Shown piece by piece: positions 16,591 through 25,568 of a DNA stretch of 60,574 bases; within the stretch, counting starts at the first letter, position 1; each line of letters begins with the position of its first letter. The notes under the pieces were generated by a model. That model was not told the DNA's origin and ran no database searches. It saw only the letters and a list, made by a program, of their open reading frames with translations. The DNA lies in the NCBI GenBank assembly GCA_029233925.1, contig JARGOX010000003.1, positions 318,470 to 379,043 of the forward strand, given 5' to 3'. This stretch comes from Rhizobiaceae bacterium (GTDB taxonomy: Bacteria; Pseudomonadota; Alphaproteobacteria; Rhizobiales; Rhizobiaceae). The position numbers and the translations under genes were made by a program.

Positions 16591-17247
16591 ATGCAAACGA
16601 ACGGAAGTCGCGGCAACGCGGGATATGCGGCATTCAGAGCGGCCCTGCTCGATGGCCGCTTATCGCCGGGAGCCAATCTCACACAGGCCGAATTATGCGA
16701 CGTGCTTGGCATGTCCCTGTCGCCGCTGAGGGATACGCTCACACTCCTTGAGGCAGATGCGCTTGTGACCGTGCGGCACCGTGCCGGCATTACCGTCGTC
16801 AATCCTGATGTGGCGTTCATACGCCGCAACTTCCGGTTTCGCACGATGATCGAGCGCGAAGCGCTACCGATATTTGCTGAGGTGGTCGAAGCCGATTGGC
16901 TCGCCCAAACGATCACTGCGCATGAAACGGTGCGCGACAAAGTGGCATCTGGTGGAAAAGTGCCAAATCTGGAGCAACAACTCCGCACCCTCGACTGGAA
17001 TTTTCATAGTGCCATTGTTTCAGCCCTGCGTAATACAATGATCACGGAAATACACTACCTGCTGCAGGAAAACCTCAAGCTGGCCCGGGTCCTCAACGAA
17101 GACATTGCCTCTCCCTCAAAGGCAACCGAAGCCCTGGGTGAGCATTGCGCCATTCTGGAGCAGCTATCCAAACGCGACAGCCAGGGGGCACTCGAAGCAC
17201 TGGAGGCCCATTTTCGCGCCGCGATACACCGAGCATTTGGCTGCTGA
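16591..17247 (+). CDS. GntR-family regulator with FCD domain
   Basis: Encodes about 218 residues: a short N-terminal winged helix (about 10-75, with ELCDVLGMSLSPLRDTL as recognition region) and an all-helical FCD effector domain with FRFRTMIEREA and HFRAAIHRAF. FCD regulators bind small carboxylates, usually intermediates of the pathway they control. AAAGG precedes the ATG. It is divergent from the dehydratase/CUT1 operon, its most likely target, and lies upstream of the amino-acid-type transporter on the same strand. Confidence 0.88.
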   Translation: MQTNGSRGNAGYAAFRAALLDGRLSPGANLTQAELCDVLGMSLSPLRDTLTLLEADALVTVRHRAGITVVNPDVAFIRRNFRFRTMIEREALPIFAEVVEADWLAQTITAHETVRDKVASGGKVPNLEQQLRTLDWNFHSAIVSALRNTMITEIHYLLQENLKLARVLNEDIASPSKATEALGEHCAILEQLSKRDSQGALEALEAHFRAAIHRAFGC

Positions 17248-17592
17248 TTGCAGGGTAGGAACCATCGGAGGGCCATCGCTCAAAGTGCGGGTCAGAACAC
17301 CCCACCGCCAAAAGCAGTCAAATCTGCAACCCGCAAGGCTGCCGGAAAAATTCCCGATCATCACAAACCTTTCAGCCTGTGCGAACCGGCAGAATGTCGC
17401 TATGCGCGATAACGCGCAATATCTAGACACCTGCATAAAAGTATAATAGCATATGAACATAAGACCATCTCCGGCAATGAAATTCTGCCCTTGGGAGAGG
17501 GCCACTGATTGCAGGAAATCGAAGCAAGGACCTTGCCGGACCGCGCAACCGGGGAGTGTGAAATCATGCGCATTTGAGGGAGGAGAACTTCA
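17248..17592. other. 345-bp non-coding gap before the amino-acid-type transporter
   Basis: No convincing gene is seen. The gap holds the operator-like element at 17431-17448 and a GC-rich leader, ending with a strong GGGAGGAG ribosome site before the binding-protein gene. Confidence 0.7.
17431..17448. promoter_or_regulatory. TATTATA-N4-TATAATA-type operator, copy A
   Basis: On the minus strand it reads TATTATA-CTTT-TATGCAG; one half-site is perfect. The 18 bases at 17435-17452 are identical to those of copy B (25499-25516, opposite strand), although the flanks differ. It lies about 145 bp before the binding-protein start. Confidence 0.6.
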
Positions 17593-18402
17593 ATGAGGTA
17601 CCAGTTACCGTATGCAATGCTCGCATCTGTCGCAGCGTTGATATTTGCGCTCGTGGCGCTGCCGACCGTCACCATGGCTCAAAGCGTGAACGACATCATA
17701 TCGCGCGGCAAATTGATCGTTGCGATAGACACCACAACACCACCCTATGGATTCCTTGACGAAAAACTCGAGCCAACGGGCTTCGACATCGATGTTGCCA
17801 AAAAAATGGGTGAAGCCCTCGGCGTTCCAGTGGAATTCGTCACCGTGACTTCACCTGGCCGCATCCCGTCCCTGATGACCGGGCAGGTTGACGCCGTGAT
17901 TTCGATATTCTCGATCACCCCGCAAAGGGCCATCCAGGTCGATTATTCAAATCCCTATGCTGGCCAGTCGGCCGTTGTCATCGCGCCCACGGGCACTCAG
18001 ATTGCCAGCCACGAGGATCTCGTGGGCAAAAAGGTTGGCGTGACACGCGGCACCGCGGAAGACGGCATCCTGACGGCTGCATCCGAAAAATTGCCAGGAA
18101 TCGAAATGCTGCGTTTTGATGATTATTCATCACTGCTGCAAGCCATGGTCTCCGGCCAGATCGATGCGATGGGCGGCGGTGACTATGGCGAGATTTATCT
18201 GAAAAAGGCCCAGGGCGGCGATGCCTTCGAGCAGAAATACCCACTCAAGACCTATTATTTTGGCATCGGTGTCGCAAAGGACAACCACAACCTGCGCCAG
18301 TGGATCAACACATGGCTGCTGGGCATGAAAAGCGACGGCAGCCTGGAAGACCTGTCCATGCAATATCGTGGCCAGCCCTTGCCAGCCCTGCCAGTCTTCT
18401 AA
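17593..18402 (+). CDS. Amino-acid-type periplasmic binding protein (family 3)
   Basis: Encodes about 269 residues. A signal peptide ends near TMAQS. The mature part matches family 3 binding proteins: GKLIVAIDTTTPPYGF, GFDIDVAKKMGEALG, DAVISIFSITPQR and KKVGVTRGTAED. Such proteins bind polar amino acids or related compounds in the periplasm. GGGAGGAG lies just upstream. Two permease genes follow, but no ATPase gene, so the importer must borrow one from elsewhere. Confidence 0.92.
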   Translation: MRYQLPYAMLASVAALIFALVALPTVTMAQSVNDIISRGKLIVAIDTTTPPYGFLDEKLEPTGFDIDVAKKMGEALGVPVEFVTVTSPGRIPSLMTGQVDAVISIFSITPQRAIQVDYSNPYAGQSAVVIAPTGTQIASHEDLVGKKVGVTRGTAEDGILTAASEKLPGIEMLRFDDYSSLLQAMVSGQIDAMGGGDYGEIYLKKAQGGDAFEQKYPLKTYYFGIGVAKDNHNLRQWINTWLLGMKSDGSLEDLSMQYRGQPLPALPVF

Positions 18403-18417
18403 GACCGCCGGCAACCC

Positions 18418-18443
18418 ATGCGGGGCTGGAACAGGCCCCGCAT
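18418..18443 (+). other. Intra-operon hairpin between binding protein and permease
   Basis: Perfect 9-bp arms ATGCGGGGC / GCCCCGCAT with an 8-nt loop, followed by a modest T-rich stretch. It sits 16 bp after the binding-protein stop, the same position as hairpins in three other ABC operons here. Confidence 0.75.
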
Positions 18444-18471
18444 ATTCTTTCATCAACCTCTAGGGTCGGCG

Positions 18472-19134
18472 ATGCAAAACCTCCAGTTCGGTCCGGTTTT
18501 TGCCCATAGTGACGCATTCATAGACGGCGTTATCAGCACACTTGTGCTCGCCGCCCTTTCCATTTTTTTCGGCACAATGATCGGCTTGCTTGGCGCCATA
18601 GGCCGCAGCTACGGCCCGCGCATCCTATCCGCGCCCATCGGCGCCTATGTCGAGATCATCCGCAACACGCCTTTGCTCATTCAGCTGTATTTTGTGTTCT
18701 TCACCCTTCCCCTGGTGGGCATAAAGCTGTCCAGCAACTGGGCAGCGATCGTGGCGCTTTCAATCCATCTGGGCGCCTATGCGATCGAGATCATCAGAGC
18801 CGGAATTGATTCCATACCCCAGGGACAGATCGAGGCTGCAAAATCACTGGGGCTGCGCCCCTATCGCATTGTGCGCCACGTCATCGTCGTTCCGGCCCTC
18901 AAGGCCGTCTATCCTTCGCTGACAGCGCAATTCATCCTGCAGATCATGGGCACGTCGATTGTCGGCGCCATTGCCGCCGAGGAACTGACAGCGATTGCCA
19001 ACAATCTCGTCATGCAGACCTTCCGCAGTTTTGAAATCTACATCGTCATCGCCATGATCTATTTTGTGATCGTGCAATCTGCCAGTCTGCTGTTCGCCGG
19101 AATCGGGCGTCTCTTGTTCCAATGGAAGGCGTGA
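18472..19134 (+). CDS. Amino-acid ABC importer permease (HisM/GlnP type)
   Basis: Encodes about 220 residues with five or so membrane helices. The N-terminal DGVISTLVLAALSIFFGT and the IIRNTPLLIQLYF segment are typical of polar-amino-acid permeases. The EAA motif reads IPQGQIEAAKSLGLRPYRI. The start is the ATG of MQNLQFG after AGGGT; an earlier in-frame ATG at 18418 lies within the hairpin. It overlaps closely with the next permease gene (4-bp gap). Confidence 0.92.
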   Translation: MQNLQFGPVFAHSDAFIDGVISTLVLAALSIFFGTMIGLLGAIGRSYGPRILSAPIGAYVEIIRNTPLLIQLYFVFFTLPLVGIKLSSNWAAIVALSIHLGAYAIEIIRAGIDSIPQGQIEAAKSLGLRPYRIVRHVIVVPALKAVYPSLTAQFILQIMGTSIVGAIAAEELTAIANNLVMQTFRSFEIYIVIAMIYFVIVQSASLLFAGIGRLLFQWKA

Positions 19135-19138
19135 GCCG

Positions 19139-19831
19139 ATGAGCCTTCGAGACTTTGGTCCTAACGAGTTCATGTTCCTGATCGCCGCCGCCCGCTGGAC
19201 CATCCTCTTGGCGCTGGTGACCTTTGCCGGCGGTGGCGCAATCGGCATATTCATTGCGGCACTACGCATTGCACCCTCGCGGCCGCTGCGCTGGCTGGCA
19301 ATTGCCTATATCCAGTTTTTCATGGGCACGCCCATCCTGATCCAGCTCTTCATGGCCTATTACGGTTCGTCTCTGCTCGGATTTCGACCGGACCCATGGA
19401 CGGCTGCAGCGGTAACCTTCTGCATCAATGCAGGGGCCTTCTTCGGCGAAATTTTCCGGGGCGCCATAGAAGCGGTTCCGCGCGGTCAGTGGGAATCAGC
19501 AAAATCCCTCGGCCTGGGTTTTTTAAAAACCCTGCGCCTGGTGATTCTTCCACAGGCCCTGCAACTCATGGTGCCGCCAACCGTGGGACTGATGGTTCAG
19601 ATCGTCAAGACAACCTCGGTTGCCTCATTGATCGGTCTGAATGAACTGACGCGTGCGGCCATCAAGGTCAATACGGTCACATTCGAACCCTTCATGGTGT
19701 TCGGTACCGTGGCGATCATCTATTTTGCCCTTTGCTGGCCGCTGTCCCTCTATGCAACCAGACTGGAAAAACGCGGCAATGGCAAAATCCAGGCGAAGGT
19801 CAAGCTGCCCAGGCTGATGCCTGCCTCATAG
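19139..19831 (+). CDS. Amino-acid ABC importer permease (HisQ type)
   Basis: Encodes about 230 residues with several membrane helices. The N-terminal half has FMGTPILIQLFMAYYG, and the EAA motif is VPRGQWESAKSLGLGFLKTL. It forms a heterodimeric channel with the permease at 18472-19134. The gene ends 16 bp before the converging SMP-30 gene, and no ATPase follows. Confidence 0.92.
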   Translation: MSLRDFGPNEFMFLIAAARWTILLALVTFAGGGAIGIFIAALRIAPSRPLRWLAIAYIQFFMGTPILIQLFMAYYGSSLLGFRPDPWTAAAVTFCINAGAFFGEIFRGAIEAVPRGQWESAKSLGLGFLKTLRLVILPQALQLMVPPTVGLMVQIVKTTSVASLIGLNELTRAAIKVNTVTFEPFMVFGTVAIIYFALCWPLSLYATRLEKRGNGKIQAKVKLPRLMPAS

Positions 19832-19847
19832 TACTTTCACCCCTGCC

Positions 19848-20729
19848 CTATCCAGCAAATGGCGGCAATATCAATCCCTTGACCCCGACATCGACCGCGA
19901 ACAATCCACCGGGGTGTTTTTGCCCGACAAAATGCTCCGGCGGCCGGCGCAAAACCGCTGTTGTGACATAAAGAATGTCGAGATCCTTGCCGCCGAATTC
20001 ACAACAGGTCGGCAGATCGGTGGGCATCTCGATCGTTTGCATCAACCGGCCGTCCGGATCGTAGCGACATACCTTGCCGGTCACCGGGATAGTCACCCAA
20101 TAGCACCCTTCCGCATCAACAGTGGCGCCATCGGCAACACCTCCGGTCACAGACATGTCGATGAAGATTCGACGGTTTTCAATCGCCCCCGTGGCCGCGT
20201 CAAAATCATAGGCCCATACGGCCCCCGCATGGCTGTCGGAGAAATACATGATGCGGCTGTCAGGGCTCCAGGCGAGCCCGTTGGAGCAGCCAATCCCCTC
20301 GATCATGCGGTGAACGCTGAGATCTGTGTCCATGCGATAGAGAGCACCGGTAAATGCAATGGGCTGACCCGGTACTTCGAACATGGTGCCAGACCAGAAG
20401 CGCCCCTGGCGATCACATTTACCATCATTGAAGCGGGTATCCTCCAGATGCGCTTCGGGATCGCAGATGGGATCGAAGCGCCCGGTTTCCGGGTCAAAAA
20501 AGTGAAATCCGTCGGCCATGGTGAGCACCAACCCACCGCTTTTGCGAAGCCCAAGGCACCCCAGATATTTCGGGGCCTGCCATGTCTCATCAACACCGGT
20601 TTGCGGATTGTAGCGATGAATGAGCTGGCCCCAAATATCAATCCACCAAAGAACGCCATTTGCGGGATCCCATACGGTTCCTTCGCCCAGTTGCGCACCG
20701 GCATCAACCACACATTTGATATCAACCAT
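19848..20729 (-). CDS. SMP-30/gluconolactonase-family sugar lactonase
   Basis: Encodes about 293 residues forming a six-bladed beta-propeller. The metal-binding residues are seen as LGEGTVWD (Glu), NDGKCDRQGRFW, CSNGLAWSPD (Asn) and VADGATVDAEG (Asp). The family hydrolyses sugar lactones to sugar acids using a divalent metal. No signal peptide is visible, so it is cytoplasmic. Its start overlaps the stop of the CUT2 permease gene by eight bases, making it the last gene of that transport operon. This suggests the imported sugar is oxidised to a lactone. Confidence 0.92.
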   Translation of the reverse strand: MVDIKCVVDAGAQLGEGTVWDPANGVLWWIDIWGQLIHRYNPQTGVDETWQAPKYLGCLGLRKSGGLVLTMADGFHFFDPETGRFDPICDPEAHLEDTRFNDGKCDRQGRFWSGTMFEVPGQPIAFTGALYRMDTDLSVHRMIEGIGCSNGLAWSPDSRIMYFSDSHAGAVWAYDFDAATGAIENRRIFIDMSVTGGVADGATVDAEGCYWVTIPVTGKVCRYDPDGRLMQTIEMPTDLPTCCEFGGKDLDILYVTTAVLRRPPEHFVGQKHPGGLFAVDVGVKGLILPPFAG

Positions 20730-21717
20730 TTTCCGTTCCCTCTTTTATCCGTTTCCTGCGGTTTGAAGCCGAGGCCCACATTTCGGAAAACGTCTCGCTG
20801 CCAATCGAGACCGTCAGCAATATGACCGCCCCATAGACCACCAGAAGCGCACCGCTTGAAAGATTCAGCGCCGGCAGGAGGCCTGTGAGTATGGTCAGCA
20901 CCAAAGCACCTGCAACGGTTCCGATATAGTGGCCACTGCCTCCCAGTATCGGCGCACCACCAATGGCCACGGCGGCCACCGTTGTGAACAGATAGGAATC
21001 GCCCATGCCGAGATAGGCCACACCGGAATAGCCGGTCAGCAGGATACCACCAAGCGCCGCCGTCATGCCCGAAATGACATAGGTCAGGATTGTGGTGCGC
21101 GTCGTAGGCACGCCGGAATAACGCGCAACCGTCACATTGGTGCCCACCGCATAGAGGTGTCGGCCAAAGGCCGATTTCGACAGCAAAAGCCAGGCAAGGA
21201 CTGTCAGGGCCGTCCAGATCAATGCAATCACCGGGATCCCGCTGATGCGCCCGACCGAAAGAAACTTGATCATGTCGGGTGCAGCCGGCGTTGGCGTGCC
21301 GCCGGTGAACACCAGAATCAAGCCCTGCAAGATGACGTTGGCAGCCAGCGTCATGATGATCGGCGGAACACCCAGCAAAGCCACGCCGGCACCGTTGAGC
21401 AATCCGATCAACCCACCACCGGCCAAAAGCAGCGGCACCACCCATATCAAAGGCAGGTCCTGACCGGCGCACAGCAAAGTCATCAGGACCGCCGCCGAAT
21501 TGAGCACCCAGGGTATGGACAGATCAATGCCACCGCCGATGATGACAAAGGTCTGCCCCAGCGCGACAATGCCGACAAAAGAGGCGAGGATGAATGTGGA
21601 TCGCAAATTCGATGCAGACAGGAAACCGGGCGAAAAGAATGCCGTAATCAGGACCAGCAACAGCATGCCGATATAGGCAAGAACAATCAGCCGGTTGCGC
21701 GAAAGGAAGGTGTTCAT
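20722..21717 (-). CDS. CUT2 sugar ABC permease (RbsC-like)
   Basis: Encodes about 331 residues with about ten membrane helices. The family mark GGGIDLSIPWVLNSAAVL is near residue 65, and GGAPILGGSGHYIGT is near residue 260. The final helix LLVVYGAVILLTVSI is present, which matters for comparison with the fused permease at 57508-59553. Start overlaps the preceding gene as ATGA. It pairs with the permease at 21714-22709. Confidence 0.93.
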   Translation of the reverse strand: MNTFLSRNRLIVLAYIGMLLLVLITAFFSPGFLSASNLRSTFILASFVGIVALGQTFVIIGGGIDLSIPWVLNSAAVLMTLLCAGQDLPLIWVVPLLLAGGGLIGLLNGAGVALLGVPPIIMTLAANVILQGLILVFTGGTPTPAAPDMIKFLSVGRISGIPVIALIWTALTVLAWLLLSKSAFGRHLYAVGTNVTVARYSGVPTTRTTILTYVISGMTAALGGILLTGYSGVAYLGMGDSYLFTTVAAVAIGGAPILGGSGHYIGTVAGALVLTILTGLLPALNLSSGALLVVYGAVILLTVSIGSETFSEMWASASNRRKRIKEGTENG

Positions 21718-22709
21718 GAGCCTCGTTTCCGTGCTTTTTGTTCAGCATAGGAACTTGCAAGAACGGCCAGCAGCAAGATGACGCCTGACATGACCGGTTG
21801 CCAGTAACTCGATACCCTGAGGACAAACACCAGGTTGCCGATCAGTGTCAGGATATAGGCGCCGACAATCGTGCCGAACAGATGGCCACGTCCCCCGAAC
21901 AGGCTGACACCACCAATAATCGCCGCAGCAACCGAGGGCAATATGTAGTCGGTGCCAATATTGGGTGAACCACCGCCGATCTGCGTGGTCAGATAGAGCG
22001 AGGCGAGTGCTGCGAAGAATCCCGACAATCCGTAGGTGATGATATTGATCCGGGTGATGGAAACACCGGAGAGGAATGCCGATTTTTCGCTTGAACCCGT
22101 TGCCTTGATGATCGTGCACAGGCGCGTGGCGCGAAACCAGCACCAGAAGACGATAAGCGCCAAAAGGATCCACACCGGTGTGCCCAGGCCCAAAAACTCC
22201 AGATAGCCCGACCCGATCCACCATTCGGGCACTTTGCCGCCATCGGTCGGCAGGATCATGAGCGCGATGCCGTTCAGAATGGACCAGCCGGCCAGGGTTA
22301 CCAGGAATGGCTGCAGCCGCAGAACCGAAATCAGCAAACCTGTGAGAGCGCCGATCCCGAAACCAATGGCCAGAATGATGCCTGACCAGAGCAGGATATT
22401 TGCCGGATCGTCACCGAACCGGGTGGCCGCAATCACTGTTCCCAGGGAGATCATCCCGCCGATGGAAAGGTCAATGCCACCGCGCAGAAGTACGATTGTC
22501 TGACCGGTTGCCGCAAGCATCAGGGTCATGGCCGCAGCCGTGTTCAGATTGATCTCGTCAATGGTGAAGACGCCCGTCTGCAGCGAGCCGTAAATGGCCA
22601 CGATGACAACGAGCATGGAACAGGCAACCAGGAATGGTGCATGCGCCAACAACCGCGATTGCATGTTCATCGACTGTGCGCTCTGCAATTGTTTGGAAGA
22701 CGAATTCAT
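21714..22709 (-). CDS. CUT2 sugar ABC permease (RbsC-like)
   Basis: Encodes about 331 residues with about ten membrane helices. It contains RGGIDLSIGGMISLGTV and GGVSLFGGRGHLFGT, typical of RbsC/XylH permeases, and a complete last helix VMSGVILLLAVLA. It is about 30 percent similar by eye to its neighbour and would form a heterodimer with it. The N-terminal 25 residues are polar and probably cytoplasmic. Confidence 0.93.
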   Translation of the reverse strand: MNSSSKQLQSAQSMNMQSRLLAHAPFLVACSMLVVIVAIYGSLQTGVFTIDEINLNTAAAMTLMLAATGQTIVLLRGGIDLSIGGMISLGTVIAATRFGDDPANILLWSGIILAIGFGIGALTGLLISVLRLQPFLVTLAGWSILNGIALMILPTDGGKVPEWWIGSGYLEFLGLGTPVWILLALIVFWCWFRATRLCTIIKATGSSEKSAFLSGVSITRINIITYGLSGFFAALASLYLTTQIGGGSPNIGTDYILPSVAAAIIGGVSLFGGRGHLFGTIVGAYILTLIGNLVFVLRVSSYWQPVMSGVILLLAVLASSYAEQKARKRGS

Positions 22710-22712
22710 GAT

Positions 22713-24215
22713 CTAGGCGGCCTCGCTGTCGAATACGGCCGCACGCAGGATTTCCTCTTCGGTGATGTCATCGCCCTCTAGCATCCGCGCAACGCGTCCA
22801 CTGCGCAAAACCATCACACGGTCCGCGACATTGACCAGTTCGGGCAGGTCGCTGGAATAAAAAAGGATCGCATAGCCCTCCGACGCCAGCTGGCGCATCA
22901 ATTGGAAAATCTCTCCCTTGGTGCCGACATCGACGCCACGGGTCGGATCATAAAGCAGCAGCACACGCGCCTGGGTCATCAGCATCTTGCCGAAGATGAC
23001 CTTTTGCTGGTTGCCACCGGACAGGGTTCCGGCGATCTGTTCCGGCGTATCCGCCTTGATACTCAGGGACTTCATGGTCTCCCGGACAAGCTCTGCCTCC
23101 TTGCGCTGGTTGAGCAGCCCTAAATGGCTGAAACGGCGAATCACCGGCAGCGACAGATTTTCGCGGACGCTCTTGGTCAGCAACAATCCCTGGCCGCGCC
23201 GATCCTCCGGCACCAGGGCAATGCCCTCGGAGCCGCTCAATGCCTGACGCGGCGTGTCAAAGCAAACCGGCTTGCCCCACAGCGTTACGCTGCCCAAAGC
23301 CTTGTCTGCACCGAACAGCGATTGAAACATTTCGCGCTGGCCGTGTCCCTGCAGACCGCCCACGCCCAGAACCTCGCCCTCTCGGAGATCAAAATTCACC
23401 CCATTGAGCATTGGCGGGCTGGAAAAATCGCGCACTTGCAAAGCCACCCGATCCGTTGCCGTGTCCATACGCTCCGGATAAAGACGCGCGAGCTGCCGTC
23501 CAATCATCTCGGTGACGATTTGGTCGTCGGAAACTGCGGCGGCATCATGGGTGGCAACCGTCGAACCATTGCGAAACACGCTGACCCGGTCAGCAATGGC
23601 TCGGACCTCACCCATGCGGTGCGAAATGAAAATAACCAGCCTGCCCTCATCGGCAAGCTGCCGCGCAAGAGACAAAAGCCACGTCGCCTCGCTCGCCGGC
23701 AATGCGGATGTAGCCTCATCAAGAATAAGGATGCGCGGATTTTTTGCCAGGCCCTTGGCCACTTCGACGATCTGCCGTTCGGCTAGCGTCAGATTGCGAA
23801 CCTCTCTGGTCGTCGCAATGGAAGGGAAATGATACCGCTCAAACAGCTCCAGTGTTTGCTGCCGCATTTGCGAAACATCGACGGTGCGCAACCAGGTGCG
23901 CGGTTCTCTTCGAAACCAGATGTTCTGCTCAACGCTCAGATCGGGAACAAGCGAGAGTTCCTGAAATACCGCTGCAATGCCGCGCCCCAGGGCTTCATCA
24001 GGATTGACAGGGCGATAGTCCTGGCCGTCGACAAGAATGTCACCGCCATCGTGATTGAGCGCCCCCGACAGGATTTGAATGAACGTGCTTTTGCCGGCAC
24101 CATTCTCGCCGAGCAGCGCGTGAACCTCGCCAAGCCGCGCGCTGAAATCAGCGCCGTCCAGGGCAACAATGCCACCAAACCGTTTGGTCAGTCCCTTGAC
24201 CTGGACAATATCCAT
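22713..24215 (-). CDS. CUT2 sugar ABC ATPase, two-domain (RbsA-like), unusual second site
   Basis: Encodes about 500 residues with two ATPase domains. The first has Walker A GENGAGKST, signature NLTLAERQ and Walker B ILILDEATSAL, as usual for this family. The second has the signature LSGGNQQKV but reads LLLYDPTRGVDVG where RbsA has LILDEPTRG, so the usual Asp-Glu pair is replaced by Tyr-Asp. This second site may be weak or structural. It follows the hairpin at 24232-24256 after the binding-protein gene and drives the two RbsC-like permeases. Confidence 0.92.
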   Translation of the reverse strand: MDIVQVKGLTKRFGGIVALDGADFSARLGEVHALLGENGAGKSTFIQILSGALNHDGGDILVDGQDYRPVNPDEALGRGIAAVFQELSLVPDLSVEQNIWFRREPRTWLRTVDVSQMRQQTLELFERYHFPSIATTREVRNLTLAERQIVEVAKGLAKNPRILILDEATSALPASEATWLLSLARQLADEGRLVIFISHRMGEVRAIADRVSVFRNGSTVATHDAAAVSDDQIVTEMIGRQLARLYPERMDTATDRVALQVRDFSSPPMLNGVNFDLREGEVLGVGGLQGHGQREMFQSLFGADKALGSVTLWGKPVCFDTPRQALSGSEGIALVPEDRRGQGLLLTKSVRENLSLPVIRRFSHLGLLNQRKEAELVRETMKSLSIKADTPEQIAGTLSGGNQQKVIFGKMLMTQARVLLLYDPTRGVDVGTKGEIFQLMRQLASEGYAILFYSSDLPELVNVADRVMVLRSGRVARMLEGDDITEEEILRAAVFDSEAA

Positions 24216-24231
24216 GAAACGCCCCGAATGG

Positions 24232-24256
24232 CCTCCCGGTGCTTTCCACCGGGAGG
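24232..24256 (-). other. Intra-operon hairpin between binding protein and ATPase
   Basis: Perfect 10-bp arms CCTCCCGGTG / CACCGGGAGG with a 5-nt loop, 19 bp after the binding-protein stop codon and 16 bp before the ATPase start. It is a likely mRNA protector or partial terminator. Confidence 0.78.
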
Positions 24257-24275
24257 TTGATTGACTGGATGGGGA

Positions 24276-25334
24276 TCAGTTCGAGCCGGCGGCTTCCGCT
24301 GCCGTGATCTCGACCCAATCAGGCGTGATCGGCAGGGTCAGGCCGGGAGGCTGATCCGGGAAGGCATTTTCACCCACTGCAATTTTCAACATGGTTGCCG
24401 ATGGATAGAGCTCGGATTTGAACGGGTGGGTGGTCACGAAATCGCCTTTGACCACCACCGAGCGCTCTTCCGGCCGCTTTCCGGTGTCGAGGATCTCAAC
24501 AGCAAGCTTGATCGCTTCGGATGACAGATAGGCCGGGTTGGAACCCAATATGCAACGCGCGCCTTCGGTCTGTGCGCAGGTCAGCGCTGCGACATTATAG
24601 GAAAAACCCACAACCGGAACGATTGGACGACCGGCATCTTTCAGCGCCTGAATAGCACCTGACCCGTAGCCCTGGGTCAAAATGCCATCGACCTGAGGAT
24701 TGGCCGCCAACAGGGCTGCCACCCCCGACTGCTCGGGCCCCAGCGCATATTCGCCGTTATAATAGCCGACAACTTCAATATCCGGATAATTGGCCAGCAC
24801 CTTTTCATAGCCGCCCTGCAATTGCGCGGAGATGGGTGCGCCAGCAAGACCCCGATCAACAATGACCTTGCCCTTGCCGTCGATTTCCTTGGCAAGCCAT
24901 TCGGCCATGACGGCCGGGATCATGTCCCAGTCGGATCCCAGCGCGTAGGCACAGGGTGCCGTCACCACCTGGTCAAAACTGATTACCACAATACCTGCGT
25001 CACAGGCTTTCTTGATGGTCGGGTTCAAAGCCGTGTCAGAGGCGGCATCGATCAAAATGGCGTCAGGCTTCTGGCGCATGATATTGTTCAGCGAATTGAT
25101 TTGCGCCTGGACCGCATTTTCAACATTCTCGATCCGAAGATCGACACGGCCTTTCAAAGGACCCTTTGCAACCGAAATCTCGGCGACACGTTCCATCTGC
25201 TGGCGCCAGTCATTGCCGACAAAATTATTCGAAAGATAGATGACATAGGGCTCGCTTTTCGCAAGCGCAGGACTACCCACGCCTGCCAGCGTCGTAGCGG
25301 CCAGAGCCGCGAGCACAAGAGCTTTGAGTTTCAT
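24276..25334 (-). CDS. CUT2 sugar-binding protein (RbsB-like)
   Basis: Encodes about 352 residues. The signal peptide is MKLKALVLAALAATTLAGVG with cleavage near ALAKS. The mature part is a periplasmic binding protein of the LacI/RbsB fold: YVIYLSNNFVGNDWR, INSLNNIMRQKPDAILIDA and VVISFDQVV. The start is the ATG following GGAGGAGG. The sugar is unknown. It is the first gene of the operon that ends in the SMP-30 lactonase. Operator copy B lies about 170 bp upstream. Confidence 0.92.
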   Translation of the reverse strand: MKLKALVLAALAATTLAGVGSPALAKSEPYVIYLSNNFVGNDWRQQMERVAEISVAKGPLKGRVDLRIENVENAVQAQINSLNNIMRQKPDAILIDAASDTALNPTIKKACDAGIVVISFDQVVTAPCAYALGSDWDMIPAVMAEWLAKEIDGKGKVIVDRGLAGAPISAQLQGGYEKVLANYPDIEVVGYYNGEYALGPEQSGVAALLAANPQVDGILTQGYGSGAIQALKDAGRPIVPVVGFSYNVAALTCAQTEGARCILGSNPAYLSSEAIKLAVEILDTGKRPEERSVVVKGDFVTTHPFKSELYPSATMLKIAVGENAFPDQPPGLTLPITPDWVEITAAEAAGSN

Positions 25335-25502
25335 AACCTTTTCCTCCTCCATCCGGCCATGCACCCATTTTCCCTGATGGAAGTGCCGGCCGAAATATTT
25401 GTTGTCGTCACCGTGCGGCACTGTCTTGATACGTGCTTTTCCACAGGGCCACTGCCGACACCAACGCGGTTGATCTCCTCTCCAGCAGGGTAGCTATGAT
25501 GC

Positions 25503-25520
25503 TATTATACTTTTATACGC
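25503..25520. promoter_or_regulatory. TATTATA-N4-TATAATA-type operator, copy B
   Basis: Reads TATTATA-CTTT-TATACGC, with one perfect half-site and four of seven in the other. It sits between the GntR/UTRA gene and the CUT2 operon and shares 18 identical bases with copy A, 8 kb away. Confidence 0.65.
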
Positions 25521-25568
25521 TTGTCCAGCAACAACAGCCGGTTTCTTGGTGGATTGAAGGCGACTCAA

